Assembly (NCBI RefSeq): GCF_910591885.1
Contig: NC_063275.1
Coordinates: 6,250,501 to 6,314,500, forward strand
DNA: 64,000 nt
From: Bombus terrestris
Taxonomy: Eukaryota > Arthropoda > Insecta > Hymenoptera > Apidae
Direction: 5' to 3'
The notes under the pieces were generated by a model. It was not told where the DNA came from. It saw nothing but the letters and a program-made list of their open reading frames with translations, and searched no databases. Below, piece after piece: positions 48,748-62,496 of the stretch (position 1 is its first letter; the number at the start of each line of letters is the position of its first letter). Made by a program: the position numbers and the translations under genes.

Positions 48748-51700
48748 TAATAGTTCGACGAAGTACAGTGCAACGTGAGTACTAGTATCGCTGAGAAAAC
48801 TTGGAATTAACCGGAACTAAATGTAAGGAAATATAAAGTATATGTATAACCAGGAAGTTGAAACTAATGAAAATATATGTTAGGAACTATGAAGTATGTG
48901 TGTAGCATGAAAATTGTAATCGTTGCTTGCTCGCAGCGTGCGCTCGTAAAAATCTAGTCCAACCTCACAACCGATGCGGCTGGCTCTCAAATTTGAAGTA
49001 AATCGCCTTCTTATCGAAGGTCGAACGCCAGTGGGATTGGTTTTATGTTAGGCTATAGTTTTTCGAGCGAGCGCAGCGAGCGAGCAATGCCTAAACGTGC
49101 GTCTCAATCCAATTCATTGGCACGTAGGCACATAGAAATAATTGCACCTGCCCGAAGAGCCGGAAGCTTTTATCGAATTGCTCACTGAGCAAAGTTTACA
49201 TGTTATCAATAGTTTTACACAAAGAGTAATAGTTCGACGAACTACAGTGCAACGTGAGTACCAGTATCGCTGAGAAAACTTGGAAATAACCGGAACTAAA
49301 TGTAAGGAAATATAAAGTATATGTATAACCAGGAAGTTGAAACTAATGAAAATATATGTTAGGAATTATATAGAATGTGTGTAGCACAAAATTGTAATCG
49401 TTGCTCGCTCCGCACGCTCGTAAAAAAATGGTCCAACCTCACAACCGATCCGGCTCGCTCGCAAATTTGAAGTAAATCGCCTCCATATCGAAGGACGAAC
49501 GCAGGTGGGATTGGTTTTAGGTTAGGCTATAGTTTTTCGAGCGAGCGCAGCGAGCGAGAAATGCGTAAACGTGCGTCACAAACCAATTGATTAGCACGTA
49601 GGTGCACAGAAATATTTGCACCAGCCCGAGGAGCCGGAAGCTTTTATCGAATTGCTCACTGAGCAAAGTTTACATGTTATCAATTGTTTTACACAAAGAG
49701 TAATAGTTCGACGAAGTACAGTGCAACGTGAGTACCAGTATCGCTGAGAAAACTTGGAACTAACCGGAACTAAATGTAAGGAAATATAAAGTATATGTAT
49801 AACCAGGAAGTTGAAACTAATGAAAATATATGTTAGGAACTATGAAGTATGTGTGTAGCATGAAAATTGTAATCGTTGCTTGCTCGCAGCGTGCGCTCGT
49901 AAAAATCTAGTCCAACCTCACAACCGATGCGGCTCGCTCTCAAATTTGAAGTAAATCGCCTTCTTATCGAAGGTCGAACGCCAGTGGGATTGGTTTTAGG
50001 TTAGGCTATAGTTTTTCGAGCGAGCGCAGCGAGCGAGCAATGCGTAAACGTGCGTCACAAACCAATTGATTGTCACGAAGGTACATAGAAATATTTGCAC
50101 CAGCCCGAGGAGCCGGAAGCTTTTATCGAATTGTTCACTGAGCAAAGTTTAAATGTTATCAATAGTTTTACACAAAGAGTAATAGTTCGACGAAGTACAG
50201 TGCAACGTGAGTACCAGTATCGCTGAGAAAACTTGGAACTAACCGGAACTAAATGTAAGGAAATATAAAGTATATGTATAACCAGGAAGTTGAAACTAAT
50301 GAAAATATATGTTAGGAACTATGAAGTATGTGTGTAGCATGAAAATTGTAATCGTTGCTTGCTCGCAGCGTGCGCTCGTAAAAATCTAGTCCAACCTCAC
50401 AACCGATGCGGCTCGCTCTCAAATTTGAAGTAAATCGCCTTCTTATCGAAGGTCGAACGCCAGTGGGATTGGTTTTAGATTAGGCTATAGTTTTTCGAGC
50501 GAGCGCAGCGAGCGAGCAATGCGTAAACGTGCGTCACAAACCAATTGATTGGCACGAAGGTACATAGAAATATTTGCACCAGCCCGAGGAGCCGGAAGCT
50601 TTTATCGAATTGCTCACTGAGCAAAGTTTACATGTTATCAATAGTTTTACACAAAGAGTAATAGTTCGACGAAGTACAGTGCAACGTGAGTACCAGTATC
50701 GCTGAGAAAACTTGGAACTAACCGGAACTAAATGTAAGGAAATATAAAGTATATGTATAACCAGGAAGTTGAAACTAATGAAAATATATGTTAGGAACTA
50801 TGAAGTATGTGTGTAGCATGAAAATTGTAATCGTTGCTTGATCGCAGCGTGCGCTCCTAAAAATCTAGTCCAACCTCACAACCGATGCGGCTCGCTCTCA
50901 AATTTGAAGTAAATCGCCTTCTTATCGAAGGTCGAACGCCAGTGGGATTGGTTTTATGTTAGGCTATAGTTTTTCGAGCGAGCGCAGCGAGCGAGCAATG
51001 CCTAAACGTGCGTCTCAATCCAATTCATTGGCACGTAGGCACATAGAAATAATTGCACCTGCCCGAAGAGCCGGAAGCTTTTATCGATTTGCTCACTGAG
51101 CAAAGTTTACATGTTATCAATAGTTTTACACAAAGAGTAATAGTTCGACGAAGTACAGTGCAACGTGAGTACCAGTATCGCTGAGAAAACTTGGAAATAA
51201 CCGGAACTAAATGTAAGGAAATATAAAGTATATGTATAACCAGGAAGTTGAAACTAATGAAAATATATGTTAGGAACTATGAAGTATGTGTGTTGCATGA
51301 AAATTGTAATCGTTGCTTGCTCGCAGCGTGCGCTCGTAAAAATCTAGTCCAACCTCACAACCGATGCGGCTGGCTCTCAAATTTGAAGTAAATCGCCTTC
51401 TTATCGAAGGTCGAACGCCAGTGGGATTGGTTTTATGTTAGGCTATAGTTTTTCGAGCGAGCGCAGCGAGCGAGCAATGCCTAAACGTGCGTCTCAATCC
51501 AATTCATTGGCACGTAGGCACATAGAAATAATTGCACCTGCCCGAAGAGCCGGAAGCTTTTATCGAATTGCTCACTGAGCAAAGTTTACATGTTATCAAT
51601 AGTTTTACACAAAGAGTAATAGTTCGACGAAGTACAGTGCAACGTGAGTACCAGTATCGCTGAGAAAACTTGGAAATAACCGGAACTAAATGTAAGGAAA

Positions 51701-52090
51701 TATAAAGTATATGTATAACTAGGAAGTTGAAACTAATGAAAATATATGTTAGGAATTATATAGAATGTGTGTAGCATAAAATTGTAATCGTTGCTCGCTC
51801 CGCACGCTCGTAAAAAAATGGTCCAACCTCACAACCGATCCGGCTCGCTCGCAAATTTGAAGTAAATCGCCTCCATATCGAAGGACGAACGCAGGTGGGA
51901 TTGGTTTTAGGTTAGGCTATAGTTTTTCGAGCGAGCGCAGCGAGCGAGCAATGCGTAAACGTGCGTCACAAACCAATTGATTAGCACGTAGGTACACAGA
52001 GATATTTGCACCTGCCCGAGGAGCCGGAAGCTTTTATCGAATTGCTCACTGAGCGAAGTTTACATGTTATCAATTGTTTTACACAAAGAG
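48748..52090 (+). repeat. Seven units with a run of four A monomers
   Basis: Starts 48748 A-y, 49227 B, 49701 A-z, 50180 A-z, 50659 A-y, 51138 A-y, 51617 B. The unit at 50659 has two private-looking marks, GCTTGATCGCAG and ATCGATTTGCTC, that recur only at 63450. GGCTGGCTC appears at 48748 and 51138. The B unit at 51617 has AACTAGG and ends GAGCGAAG, marks shared by the B units at 55625, 58680 and 61065. Confidence 0.9.
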
Positions 52091-53047
52091 TAATAGTTCG
52101 ACGAAGTACATTGCAACGTGAGTACCAGTATCGCTGAGAAAACTTGGAACTAACCGGAACTAAATGTAAGGAAATATAAAGTATATGTATAACCAGGAAG
52201 TTGAAACTAATGAAAATATATGTTAGGAACTATGAAGTATGTGTGTAGCTTGAAAATTGTAATCGTTGCTTGCTCGCAGCGTGCGCTCGTAAAAATCTAG
52301 TCCAACCTCACAACCGATGCGGCTCGCTCTCAAATTTGAAGTAAATCGCCTTCTTATCGAAGGTCGAACGCCAGTGGGATTGGTTTTAGGTTAGGCTATA
52401 GTTTTTCGAGCGAGCGCAGCGAGCGAGCAATGCCTAAACGTGCGTCACAAACCAATTGATTGGCACGAAGGTACATAGAAATATTTGCACCAGCCCGAGG
52501 AGCCGGAAGCTTTTATCGAATTGCTCACTGAGCAAAGTTTACATGTTATCAATAATTTACACAAAGAGTAATAGTTCGACGAAGTACAGTGCAACGTGAG
52601 TACCAGTATCGCTGAGAAAACTTGGAAATAACCGGAACTAAATGTAAGGAAATATAAAGTCTATGTATATCCAGGAAGTTGAAACTAATGAAAATATATG
52701 TTAGGAACTATGAAGTATGTGTGTAGCATGAAAATTGTAATCGTTGCTTGCTCGCAGCGTGCGCTCGTAAAAATCTAGTCCAACCTCACAACCGATGCGG
52801 CTCGCTCTCAAATTTGAAGTAAATCGCCTCCATATCGAAGGACGAACGCAGGTGGGATTGGTTTTCGGTTAGGCTATAGTGTTTCGAGCGAGCGCAGCGA
52901 GCGAGCAATGCGTTTACGTGCGTTACAAACAAATTGATTAGCACGTAGGTACACAGAAATATTTGCACCTGCCCGAGGAGCCGGAAGCTTTTATCGAATT
53001 GCTCACTGAGCAAAGTTTACATGTTATCAATAGTTTTACACAAGGAG
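52091..53047 (+). repeat. 478-bp A-z unit and TTTACG-marked A unit (fourth copy)
   Basis: Starts 52091 and 52569. It carries the general marks of this pair plus lineage marks shared only with the fifth copy: GTAGCTTG, GGTTTTCGGTTAGG and GTGCGTTACAAAC. Confidence 0.92.
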
Positions 53048-53718
53048 TAATAGTTCGGCGAAGTACACTGCAACGTGAGTACCAGTATCGCTCAGAAAAC
53101 TTGGAAATAACCGGAACTAAATGTAAGGAAATATAAAGTATATGTATAACCAGGAAGTTGAAACTAATGAAAATATATGTTAGGAAATATATAGAATGTG
53201 TGTAGCATAAAATTGTAATCGTTGCTCGCTCCGCACGCTCGTAAAAAAATATTCCAACCTCACAACCGACTCGGCACGCTCATAAATTTGAAGTAAATCG
53301 CCTCCATATCGAAAATCGAAAGCAAGATGGATTGGTTTTAGGGTAGGCTATGAAACTAATGAAAATATATGTTAGGAAGGATGAAATATGTGTGTAGCAT
53401 GAAAATTGTAATCGTTGCTTGCTCGCAGCGTGCGCTCGTAAAAATCTAGTCCAACCTCACAACCGATGCGGCTCGCTCTCAAATTTGAAGTAAATCGCCT
53501 TCTAATCGAAGGTCGAACGCCAGTGGGATTGGTTTTAGGTTAGGCTATAGTTTTTCGAGCGAGCGCAGCGAGCGAGCAATGCGTAAACGTGCATCACAAA
53601 CCAATTGATTAGCACGTAGGTACACAGAAATATATGCACCTGCCCGAGGAGCCGGAAGCTTTTATCGAATTGCTCACTGAGCAAAGTTTACATGTTATCA
53701 ATTGTTTTACACAAAGAG
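53048..53718 (+). repeat. Fused 671-bp unit, copy 4
   Basis: Same junction (near 53351) as copies 1-3. With copy 5 it shares GTACACTGC, AATATTCCAACC, GGAAGGATGAAATATG and a right end reading CAAAGTTTACATG with CAATTG, so the two form a separate lineage. Confidence 0.95.
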
Positions 53719-56098
53719 TAATAGTTCGACGAAGTACAGTGCAACGTGAGTACCAGTATTGCTGAGAAAACTTGGAAATAACAGGAACTATATGTAAGGA
53801 AATATAAAGTATATGTATAACCAGGAAGTTGAAACTAATGAAAATATATGTTAGGAATTATAAAGAATGTGTGTAGCATAGAATTGTAATCGTTGCTCGC
53901 TCCGCTCGCTCATAAAAAGATAGTCCAACCTCACAACCGATGCGGCTCGCTCTCAAATTTGAAGTAAATCGCCCTCTTATCGAAGGTCGAACGCCAGTGG
54001 GATTGGTTTTATGTTAGGATATAGTTTTTCGAGCGAGCGCAGCGAGCGAGAAATGCGTAAACGTGCGTCACAAACCAATTGAATAGCACGTAGGTGCACA
54101 GAAATATTTGCACCAGCCCGAGGAGCCGGAAGCTTTTATCGAATTGCTCACTGAGCAAAGTTTACATGTTATCAATTGTTTTACACAAAGAGTAATAGTT
54201 CGACGAAGTACAGTGCAACGTGAGTACCAGTATCGCTGAGAAAACTTGGAACTAACCGGAACTAAATGTAAGGAAATATAAAGTATATGTATAACCAGGA
54301 AGTTGAAACTAATGAAAATATATGTTAGGAACTATGAAGTATGTGTGTAGCATGAAAATTGTAATCGTTGCTTGCTCGCAGCGTGCGCTCGTAAAAATCT
54401 AGTCCAACCTCACAACCGATGCGGCTCGCTCTCAAATTTGAAGTAAATCGCCTTCTTATCGAAGGTCGAACGCCAGTGGGATTGGTTTTAGGTTAGGCTA
54501 TAGTTTTTCGAGCGAGCACAGCGAGCGAGCAATGCGTAAACGTGCGTCACAAACCAATTGATTGGCACGAAGGTACATAGAAATATTTGCACCAGCCCGA
54601 GGAGCCGGAAGCTTTTATCGAATTGTTCACTGAGCAAAGTTTAAATGTTATCAATAGTTTTACACAAAGAGTAATAGTTCGACGAAGTACAGTGCAACGT
54701 GAGTACCAGTATCGCTGAGAAAACTTGGAAATAACCGGAACTAAATGTAAGGAAATATAAAGTATATGTATAACCAGGAAGTTGAAACTAATGAAAATAT
54801 ATGTTAGGAATTATATAGAATGTGTGTAGCATAAAATTGTAATCGTTGCTCGCTCCGCACGCTCGTAAAAAAATGGTCCAACCTCACAACCGATCCGGCT
54901 CGCTCGCAAATTTGGAGTAAATCGCCTCCATATCGAAGGACGAACGCAGGTGGGATTGGTTTTAGGTTAGTCTATAGTTTTTCGAGCGAGCGCAGCGAGC
55001 GAGAAATGCGTAAACGTGCGTCACAAACCAATTGATTAGCACGTAGGTGCACAGAAATATTTGCACCAGCCCGAGGAGCCGGAAGCTTTTATCGAATTGC
55101 TCACTGAGCAAAGTTTACATGTTATCAATTGTTTTACACAAAGAGTAATAGTTCGACGAAGTACAGTGCAACGTGAGTACCAGTATCGCTGAGAAAACTT
55201 GGAACTAACCGGAACTAAATGTAAGGAAATATAAAGTATATGTATAACCAGGAAGTTGAAACTAATGAAAATATATGTTAGGAACTATGAAGTATGTGTG
55301 TAGCATGAAAATTGTAATCGTTGCTTGCTCGCAGCGTGCGCTCGTAAAAATCTAGTCCAACCTCACAACCGATGCGGCTCGCTCTCAAATTTGAAGTAAA
55401 TCGCCTTCTAATCGAAGGTCGAACGCCAGTGGGATTGGTTTTAGGTTAGGCTATAGTTTTTCGAGCGAGCGCAGCGAGCGAGCAATGCCTAAACGTGCGT
55501 CTCAATCCAATTCATTGGCACGTAGGCACATAGAAATAATTGCACCTGCCCGAAGAGCCGGAAGCTTTTATCGAATTGCTCACTGAGCAAAGTTTACATG
55601 TCATCAATAGTTTTACACAAAGAGTAATAGTTCGACGAAGTACAGTGCAACGTGAGTACCAGTATCGCTGAGAAAACTTGGAAATAACCGGAACTAAATG
55701 TAAGGAAATATAAAGTATATGTATAACTAGGAAGTTGAAACTAATGAAAATATATGTTAGGAATTATATAGAATGTGTGTAGCATAAAATTGTAATCGTT
55801 GCTCGCTCCGCACGCTCGTAAAAAAATGGTCCAACCTCACAACCGATCCGGCTCGCTCGCAAATTTGAAGTAAATCGCCTCCATATCGAAGGACGAACGC
55901 AGGTGGGATTGGTTTTAGGTTAGGCTATAGTTTTTCGAGCGAGCGCAGCGAGCGAGCAATGCGTAAACGTGCGTCACAAACCAATTGATTAGCACGTAGG
56001 TACACAGAAATATTTGCACCTGCCCGAGGAGCCGGAAGCTTTTATCGAATTGCTCACTGAGCGAAGTTTACATGTTATCAATTGTTTTACACAAAGAG
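53719..56098 (+). repeat. Five units after fused copy 4
   Basis: Starts 53719 B-prime, 54193 A-z, 54672 B, 55146 A-y, 55625 B. The B-prime unit is a chimera: left and centre as elsewhere, but after GGATATAG and the second GC-rich arm it ends as B type x (GAAATGCG, GAATAGCACG, GTGCACAG). The unit at 54672 has GGTTAGTCTATAG, and 55146 has CTTCTAATCG and GTCATCAATAG. Confidence 0.9.
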
Positions 56099-57055
56099 TA
56101 ATAGTTCGACGAAGTACATTGCAACGTGAGTACCAGTATCGCTGAGAAAACTTGGAACTAACCGGAACTAAATGTAAGGAAATATAAAGTATATGTATAA
56201 CCAGGAAGTTGAAACTAATGAAAATATATGTTAGGAACTATGAAGTATGTGTGTAGCTTGAAAATTGTAATCGTTGCTTGCTCGCAGCGTGCGCTCGTAA
56301 AAATCTAGTCCAACCTCACAACCGATGCGGCTCGCTCTCAAATTTGAAGTAAATCGCCTTCTTATCGAAGGTCGAACGCCAGTGGGATTGGTTTTAGGTT
56401 AGGCTATAGTTTTTCGAGCGAGCGCAGCGAGCGAGCAATGCGTAAACGTGCGTCACAAACCAATTGATTGGCACGAAGGTACATAGAAATATTTGCACCA
56501 GCCCGAGGAGCCGGAAGCTTTTATCGAATTGCTCACTGAGCAAAGTTTACATGTTATCAATAATTTACACAAAGAGTAATAGTTCGACGAAGTACAGTGC
56601 AACGTGAGTACCAGTATCGCTGAGAAAACTTGGAAATAACCGGAACTAAATGTAAGGAAATATAAAGTCTATGTATATCCAGGAAGTTGAAACTAATGAA
56701 AATATATGTTAGGAACTATGAAGTATGTGTGTAGCATGAAAATTGTAATCGTTGCTTGCTCGCAGCGTGCGCTCGTAAAAATCTAGTCCAACCTCACAAC
56801 CGATGCGGCTCGCTCTCAAATTTGAAGTAAATCGCCTCCATATCGAAGGACGAACGCAGGTGGGATTGGTTTTCGGTTAGGCTATAGTGTTTCGAGCGAG
56901 CGCAGCGAGCGAGCAATGCGTTTACGTGCGTTACAAACAAATTGATTAGCACGTAGGTACACAGAAATATTTGCACCTGCCCGAGGAGCCGGAAGCTTTT
57001 ATCGAATTGCTCACTGAGCAAAGTTTACATGTTATCAATAGTTTTACACAAGGAG
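56099..57055 (+). repeat. 478-bp A-z unit and TTTACG-marked A unit (fifth copy)
   Basis: Starts 56099 and 56577. The marks match 52091-53047, offset 4,008 bp, including GTAGCTTG, GGTTTTCGG and GTGCGTTAC. Confidence 0.92.
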
Positions 57056-57726
57056 TAATAGTTCGGCGAAGTACACTGCAACGTGAGTACCAGTATCGCT
57101 CAGAAAACTTGGAAATAACCGGAACTAAATGTAAGGAAATATAAAGTATATGTATAACCAGGAAGTTGAAACTAATGAAAATATATGTTAGGAAATATAT
57201 AGAATGTGTGTAGCATAAAATTGTAATCGTTGCTCGCTCCGCACGCTCGTAAAAAAATATTCCAACCTCACAACCGACTCGGCACGCTCATAAATTTGAA
57301 GTAAATCGCCTCCATATCGAAAATCGAAAGCAAGATGGATTGGTTTTAGGGTAGGCTATGAAACTAATGAAAATATATGTTAGGAAGGATGAAATATGTG
57401 TGTAGCATGAAAATTGTAATCGTTGCTTGCTCGCAGCGTGCGCTCGTAAAAATCTAGTCCAACCTCACAACCGATGCGGCTCGCTCTCAAATTTGAAGTA
57501 AATCGCCTTCTAATCGAAGGTCGAACGCCAGTGGGATTGGTTTTAGGTTAGGCTATAGTTTTTCGAGCGAGCGCAGCGAGCGAGCAATGCGTAAACGTGC
57601 ATCACAAACCAATTGATTAGCACGTAGGTACACAGAAATATATGCACCTGCCCGAGGAGCCGGAAGCTTTTATCGAATTGCTCACTGAGCAAAGTTTACA
57701 TGTTATCAATTGTTTTACACAAAGAG
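57056..57726 (+). repeat. Fused 671-bp unit, copy 5
   Basis: Nearly identical to copy 4, exactly 4,008 bp downstream, with the same junction near 57359. The short distance and near identity mark this as the youngest duplication of the fused unit in the window. Confidence 0.95.
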
Positions 57727-58200
57727 TAATAGTTCGACGAAGTACAGTGCAACGTGAGTACCAGTATTGCTGAGAAAACTTGGAAATAACAGGAACTATA
57801 TGTAAGGAAATATAAAGTATATGTATAACCAGGAAGTTGAAACTAATGAAAATATATGTTAGGAATTATAAAGAATGTGTGTAGCATAGAATTGTAATCG
57901 TTGCTCGCTCCGCTCGCTCATAAAAAGATAGTCCAACCTCACAACCGATGCGGCTCGCTCTCAAATTTGAAGTAAATCGCCCTCTTATCGAAGGTCGAAC
58001 GCCAGTGGGATTGGTTTTATGTTAGGATATAGTTTTTCGAGCGAGCGCAGCGAGCGAGAAATGCGTAAACGTGCGTCACAAACCAATTGAATAGCACGTA
58101 GGTGCACAGAAATATTTGCACCAGCCCGAGGAGCCGGAAGCTTTTATCGAATTGCTCACTGAGCAAAGTTTACATGTTATCAATTGTTTTACACAAAGAG
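57727..58200 (+). repeat. Chimeric B-prime unit after copy 5
   Basis: Same chimera as 53719 (GGATATAG, GAAATGCG, GAATAGCACG). The A-z and B units that follow it after copy 4 are missing here; the next unit is the CTTCTAATCG A-y unit. Confidence 0.9.
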
Positions 58201-61200
58201 TAATAGTTCGACGAAGTACAGTGCAACGTGAGTACCAGTATCGCTGAGAAAACTTGGAACTAACCGGAACTAAATGTAAGGAAATATAAAGTATATGTAT
58301 AACCAGGAAGTTGAAACTAATGAAAATATATGTTAGGAACTATGAAGTATGTGTGTAGCATGAAAATTGTAATCGTTGCTTGCTCGCAGCGTGCGCTCGT
58401 AAAAATCTAGTCCAACCTCACAACCGATGCGGCTCGCTCTCAAATTTGAAGTAAATCGCCTTCTAATCGAAGGTCGAACGCCAGTGGGATTGGTTTTAGG
58501 TTAGGCTATAGTTTTTCGAGCGAGCGCAGCGAGCGAGCAATGCCTAAACGTGCGTCTCAATCCAATTCATTGGCACGTAGGCACATAGAAATAATTGCAC
58601 CTGCCCGAAGAGCCGGAAGCTTTTATCGAATTGCTCACTGAGCAAAGTTTACATGTCATCAATAGTTTTACACAAAGAGTAATAGTTCGACGAAGTACAG
58701 TGCAACGTGAGTACCAGTATCGCTGAGAAAACTTGGAAATAACCGGAACTAAATGTAAGGAAATATAAAGTATATGTATAACTAGGAAGTTGAAACTAAT
58801 GAAAATATATGTTAGGAATTATATAGAATGTGTGTAGCATAAAATTGTAATCGTTGCTCGCTCCGCACGCTCGTAAAAAAATGGTCCAACCTCACAACCG
58901 ATCCGGCTCGCTCGCAAATTTGAAGTAAATCGCCTCCATATCGAAGGACGAACGCAGGTGGGATTGGTTTTAGGTTAGGCTATAGTTTTTCGAGCGAGCG
59001 CAGCGAGCGAGCAATGCGTAAACGTGCGTCACAAACCAATTGATTAGCACGTAGGTACACAGAAATATTTGCACCTGCCCGAGGAGCCGGAAGCTTTTAT
59101 CGAATTGCTCACTGAGCGAAGTTTACATGTTATCAATTGTTTTACACAAAGAGTAATAGTTCGACGAAGTACATTGCAACGTGAGTACCAGTATCGCTGA
59201 GAAAACTTGGAACTAACCGGAACTAAATGTAAGGAAATATAAAGTATATGTATAACCAGGAAGTTGAAACTAATGAAAATATATGTTAGGAACTATGAAG
59301 TATGTGTGTAGCTTGAAAATTGTAATCGTTGCTTGCTCGCAGCGTGCGCTCGTAAAAATCTAGTCCAACCTCACAACCGATGCGGCTCGCTCTCAAATTT
59401 GAAGTAAATCGCCTTCTTATCGAAGGTCGAACGCCAGTGGGATTGGTTTTAGGTTAGGCTATAGTTTTTCGAGCGAGCGCAGCGAGCGAGCAATGCGTAA
59501 ACGTGCGTCACAAACCAATTGATTGGCACGAAGGTACATAGAAATATTTGCACCAGCCCGAGGAGCCGGAAGCTTTTATCGAATTGCTCACTGAGCAAAG
59601 TTTACATGTTATCAATTGTTTTACACAAAGAGTAATAGTTCGACGAAGTACAGTGCAACGTGAGTACCAGTATCGCTGAGAAAACTTGGAACTAACCGGA
59701 ACTAAATGTAAGGAAATATAAAGTATATGTATAACCAGGAAGTTGAAACTAATGAAAATATATGTTAGGAACTATGAAGTATGTGTGTAGCATGAAAATT
59801 GTAATCGTTGCTTGCTCGCAGCGTGCGCTCGTAAAAATCTAGTCCAACCTCACAACCGATGCGGCTCGCTCTCAAATTTGAAGTAAATCGCCTTCTTATC
59901 GAAGGTCGAACGCCAGTGGGATTGGTTTTAGGTTAGGCTATAGTTTTTCGAGCGAGCGCAGCGAGCGAGCAATGCGTAAACGTGCGTCACAAACCAATTG
60001 ATTGGCACGAAGGTACATAGAAATATTTGCACCAGCCCGAGGAGCCGGAAGCTTTTATCGAATTGTTCACTGAGCAAAGTTTAAATGTTATCAATAGTTT
60101 TACACAAAGAGTAATAGTTCGACGAAGTACAGTGCAACGTGAGTACCAGTATCGCTGAGAAAACTTGGAAATAACCGGAACTAAATGTAAGGAAATATAA
60201 AGTATATGTATAACCAGGAAGTTGAAACTAATGAAAATATATGTTAGGAATTATATAGAATGTGTGTAGCATAAAATTGTAATCGTTGCTCGCTCCGCAC
60301 GCTCGTAAAAAAATGGTCCAACCTCACAACCGATCCGGCTCGCTCGCAAATTTGGAGTAAATCGCCTCCATATCGAAGGACGAACGCAGGTGGGATTGGT
60401 TTTAGGTTAGTCTATAGTTTTTCGAGCGAGCGCAGCGAGCGAGAAATGCGTAAACGTGCGTCACAAACCAATTGATTAGCACGTAGGTGCACAGAAATAT
60501 TTGCACCAGCCCGAGGAGCCGGAAGCTTTTATCGAATTGCTCACTGAGCAAAGTTTACATGTTATCAATTGTTTTACACAAAGAGTAATAGTTCGACGAA
60601 GTACAGTGCAACGTGAGTACCAGTATCGCTGAGAAAACTTGGAAATAACCGGAACTAAATGTAAGGAAATATAAAGTATATGTATATCCAGGAAGTTGAA
60701 ACTAATGAAAATATATGTTAGGAACTATGAAGTATGTGTGTAGCATGAAAATTGTAATCGTTGCTTGCTCGCAGCGTGCGCTCGTAAAAATCTAGTCCAA
60801 CCTCACAACCGATGCGGCTCGCTCTCAAATTTGAAGTAAATCGCCTTCTAATCGAAGGTCGAACGCCAGTGGGATTGGTTTTAGGTTAGGCTATAGTTTT
60901 TCGAGCGAGCGCAGCGAGCGAGCAATGCCTAAACGTGCGTCTCAATCCAATTCATTGGCACGTAGGCACATAGAAATAATTGCACCTGCCCGAAGAGCCG
61001 GAAGCTTTTATCGAATTGCTCACTGAGCAAAGTTTACATGTCATCAATAGTTTTACACAAAGAGTAATAGTTCGACGAAGTACAGTGCAACGTGAGTACC
61101 AGTATCGCTGAGAAAACTTGGAAATAACCGGAACTAAATGTAAGGAAATATAAAGTATATGTATAACTAGAAAGTTGAAACTAATGAAAATATATGTTAG

Positions 61201-62496
61201 GAATTATATAGAATGTGTGTAGCATAAAATTGTAATCGTTGCTCGCTCCGCACGCTCGTAAAAAAATGGTCCAACCTCACAACCGATCCGGCTCGCTCGC
61301 AAATTTGAAGTAAATCGCCTCCATATCGAAGGACGAACGCAGGTGGGATTGGTTTTAGGTTAGGCTATAGTTTTTCGAGCGAGCGCAGCGAGCGAGCAAT
61401 GCGTAAACGTGCGTCACAAACCAATTGATTAGCACGTAGGTACACAGAAATATTTGCACCTGCCCGAGGAGCCGGAAGCTTTTATCGAATTGCTCACTGA
61501 GCGAAGTTTACATGTTATCAATTGTTTTACACAAAGAGTAATAGTTCGACGAAGTACATTGCAACGTGAGTACCAGTATCGCTGAGAAAACTTGGAACTA
61601 ACCGGAACTAAATGTAAGGAAATATAAAGTATATGTATAACCAGGAAGTTGAAACTAATGAAAATATATGTTAGGAACTATGAAGTATGTGTGTAGCTTG
61701 AAAATTGTAATCGTTGCTTGCTCGCAGCGTGCGCTCGTAAAAATCTAGTCCAACCTCACAACCGATGCGGCTCGCTCTCAAATTTGAAGTAAATCGCCTT
61801 CTTATCGAAGGTCGAACGCCAGTGGGATTGGTTTTAGGTTAGGCTATAGTTTTTCGAGCGAGCGCAGCGAGCGAGCAATGCGTAAACGTGCGTCACAAAC
61901 CAATTGATTGGCACGAAGGTACATAGAAATATTTGCACCAGCCCGAGGAGCCGGAAGCTTTTATCGAATTGCTCACTGAGCAAAGTTTACATGTTATCAA
62001 TTGTTTTACACAAAGAGTAATAGTTCGACGAAGTACAGTGCAACGTGAGTACCAGTATCGCTGAGAAAACTTGGAACTAACCGGAACTAAATGTAAGGAA
62101 GTATAAAGTATATGTATAACCAGGAAGTTGAAACTAATGAAAATATATGTTAGGAACTATGAAGTATGTGTGTAGCATGAAAATTGTAATCGTTGCTTGC
62201 TCGCAGCGTGCGCTCGTAAAAATCTAGTCCAACCTCACAACCGATGCGGCTCGCTCTCAAATTTGAAGTAAATCGCCTTCTTATCGAAGGTCGAACGCCA
62301 GTGGGATTGGTTTTAGGTTAGGCTATAGTTTTTCGAGCGAGCGCAGCGAGCGAGCAATGCGTAAACGTGCGTCACAAACCAATTGATTGGCACGAAGGTA
62401 CATAGAAATATTTGCACCAGCCCGAGGAGCCGGAAGCTTTTATCGAATTGTTCACTGAGCAAAGTTTAAATGTTATCAATAGTTTTACACAAAGAG
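58201..62496 (+). repeat. Pentamer higher-order repeat, offset 2,385 bp
   Basis: Starts 58201 A-y, 58680 B, 59154 A-z, 59633 A-z, 60112 B, then 60586 A-y, 61065 B, 61539 A-z, 62018 A-z. Repeated marks: GTCATCAATAG, AACTAG with GAGCGAAG, GTAGCTTG, and TTGTTCACTG with TTTAAATG. The second copy stops after four units because an A-y unit replaces the expected B unit at 62497. TATATCCAGG at 60685 distinguishes the second copy. Confidence 0.9.
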
